14,728 bases of DNA from an uncultured Verrucomicrobiales bacterium (lineage in GTDB: Bacteria; Verrucomicrobiota; Verrucomicrobiae; Limisphaerales; CANJSG01). Made by a program: the position numbers and the translations under genes. Where the stretch lies: NCBI GenBank assembly GCA_946480965.1, contig CAMLMI010000088.1:1-14728 (forward strand), read 5' to 3'. How positions within the stretch are numbered: the first letter of the stretch is position 1; each line of letters opens with the position of its first letter. The notes below the pieces were generated by a model. The model searched no databases. It saw nothing but the letters and a program-made list of their open reading frames with translations, and had not been told where the DNA came from. Below, one piece after another: positions 13,469 to 14,728 of the stretch.

Positions 13469-14728
13469 ATGGAAGCGCCTGTCCCCATCGGGTCTCCGGC
13501 CGCGCGCCGGTCCAAACAAGTGGATTCCGCTCCGCCAACCAAGGACGTGGCCACCCCGGCTCCGGCGTTCGCCGAAGCAGGAGCGGATCGTTCGCTCTAC
13601 CGCGCGCTTTTCGAGCTGCTGCCCAGCAGCGTCGTCCTGGTCGATCTCGACGGCCGCGTGCGGGACGCCAATCCGGCTTTTTGCCAGCGCATGGGGTTCA
13701 CCCGCGAGGAAGTCGTCGGCGCGCACGTCAGCCGCTTCAGCGCCGACGCCCCGGGCGCGATCGAGCGCAACCTGGCCCGCCTGCGCAACGGCGAGGTGCT
13801 GGAACACGAGGTCGTCAACCGCCACAAGGACGGCACTCTGCGCCACTACGAGATCCGCGAACGCACGGTCGATCTGCCCGACGGCACCCGGGGCATCCTC
13901 GTCGTGTCGAACGACATCACGGACCGCAAGGCGGCCGAGGCCGAGCGATTGGAACTGGAGCGTGCGCGCCTGCGCGGCCAGAAGCTGGAGAGCCTGGGCA
14001 TCCTCGCCGGCGGCATCGCGCACGACTTCAACAATCTCCTGACCGTCATCCTCGGCCACCTCGACCTGGCGCGGCATCACGTGCCCCAGCCGTCACCGGT
14101 CCGGCATTCGCTGGAGGAGATCGGCGCCGCCGCCAGCCGCGCCGCCGATCTCACGCGGCAGATGCTGGCCTATTCCGGTCGGGGCCGTTTCGTCGCCCAG
14201 CCCGTCCATCTCGGCGCGCTCGTCACCGAGACGCTCCAGGTGCTCACGCTCTCGGCCTCGCGCAACATCTGCATCCATCTCGACATCGCCGAGGACCTTC
14301 CCGGCTTCGAGGGCGACACCCCGCAGATCGTGCAGGTCTTGAAGAGCCTTCTCGTCAACGCCGCCGAGGCCATTCCCGATCACGGCGGCTCCATCCGCGT
14401 CGCCCTGCGGACCGTGGAATGCACCGCCCGGGAACTGGCCCTCAGCCGCACCGACACGCCGATCCCGCCGGGCCGGTTCGTGGCGATGGAGGTCTCGGAT
14501 ACCGGCGTCGGCATGGGCGAGGAGGTGCTCCAGAAGATGTTCGAGCCGTTCTTCTCCACGAAGTTCGCCGGACGCGGCCTCGGCATGGCGGCGGTGCTCG
14601 GCATCGTGCGCGGGCACAACGGCGCGCTCTTCGTGGACAGCGCACCCGGGCGCGGCACCAACGTCCGCGTGCTCTTTCCGGTGGCGGAAAAACGCCCGGA
14701 AACCGCCGCCGCCCCGCCCCGATCCAAA
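13469..14728 (+). CDS. Soluble PAS-domain histidine kinase, C-terminus cut by the window end
   Basis: The first 420 residues are present and the frame is open to the last base. A basic, Pro/Ala-rich N-terminus (1-40) has no signal peptide or membrane helix, so the kinase is probably cytoplasmic. One PAS domain with PAC motif covers about 43-155 (ELLPSSVVLVDLDGRVRDAN, then FTREEVVG and NDITDRK). A short coiled coil leads to the dimerisation domain with phospho-acceptor His185 in GILAGGIAHDFNNLLTVI. The ATPase domain has Asn297 in VNAAEAI, Asp344 in DTGVGMG, an FFSTKF stretch and GRGLGMAAV. The GGIAHDFNNLL form of the H-box is common in kinases that end in a receiver domain; the Pro/Ala-rich end near 405-420 could be the linker to one. 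The ATG at 13469 is preferred; an in-frame GTG at 13451 is possible. It diverges from the sigma-fusion gene. Signal and partner are unknown. Confidence 0.85.
   Translation, partial: MEAPVPIGSPAARRSKQVDSAPPTKDVATPAPAFAEAGADRSLYRALFELLPSSVVLVDLDGRVRDANPAFCQRMGFTREEVVGAHVSRFSADAPGAIERNLARLRNGEVLEHEVVNRHKDGTLRHYEIRERTVDLPDGTRGILVVSNDITDRKAAEAERLELERARLRGQKLESLGILAGGIAHDFNNLLTVILGHLDLARHHVPQPSPVRHSLEEIGAAASRAADLTRQMLAYSGRGRFVAQPVHLGALVTETLQVLTLSASRNICIHLDIAEDLPGFEGDTPQIVQVLKSLLVNAAEAIPDHGGSIRVALRTVECTARELALSRTDTPIPPGRFVAMEVSDTGVGMGEEVLQKMFEPFFSTKFAGRGLGMAAVLGIVRGHNGALFVDSAPGRGTNVRVLFPVAEKRPETAAAPPRSK

Noticed and set aside
13342..13470. N-terminal extension or membrane helix for the PAS kinase upstream of 13469
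   Set aside because: The upstream frame runs through the heptamer repeats and gives no hydrophobic helix; only a short extension to GTG 13451 is reasonable.
11634..14042. An 802-codon + strand frame running through the sigma-fusion gene into the PAS kinase
   Set aside because: It is antisense to the sigma fusion and out of frame with the PAS kinase; no domain is recognisable, whereas the other two readings are full of family motifs.

Overview
The window is GC-rich DNA that is densely coded on the + strand up to about 9.9 kb. It then holds one very large − strand gene and the start of another + strand gene. It looks like an outer-membrane-bearing bacterium: there is an LptD-type LPS transporter, a TonB-dependent receptor, a YfiR-type periplasmic protein and two histidine kinases. 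The large sigma factor with a hydrophobic segment and a long tail of carboxypeptidase-regulatory-like repeats, together with mostly weak or absent Shine-Dalgarno sequences, suggests Verrucomicrobiota or a relative (PVC superphylum). This lineage call is an inference from gene style, not from a marker gene.

Layout. Positions 1-188 hold hairpins with a T-run (probably the end of an upstream transcript) and hexamer repeats. Positions 189-3572 hold three + strand genes: a membrane YdjM-like putative metal-dependent hydrolase, a cysteine-free LptD-like protein, and a TPR protein 9 nt behind it. A 321-nt gap follows. Positions 3894-9018 hold three overlapping + strand genes: a TonB-dependent receptor, a YfiR-family periplasmic protein and a hybrid histidine kinase with a CHASE8-like periplasmic domain and two receiver domains. 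Positions 9129-9863 encode a family 2 glycosyltransferase. Convergent to it, 13286-9906 (−) encodes a 1126-residue ECF-type sigma factor fused to a membrane segment and several beta-sandwich repeats. Diverging from that gene, 13469 to the window end (+) encodes a soluble PAS histidine kinase cut by the window edge.

How the genes may work together. The receptor, YfiR and kinase genes overlap (13 nt and 4 nt) and would place one product each in the outer membrane, periplasm and inner membrane. This reads as a cross-envelope signalling unit in which YfiR controls a histidine kinase rather than a diguanylate cyclase. The sigma fusion could be a second cell-surface sensing device, with sensor and sigma factor in one polypeptide.

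Non-coding structure. A 7-bp tandem repeat of consensus NATCNGG occurs as about ten units at 9026-9095 on the + strand and about six units at 13353-13394 on the − strand. The two arrays bracket the glycosyltransferase and sigma-fusion genes in inverted orientation. A perfect 9-bp stem with a GGAA loop lies between those two convergent genes.
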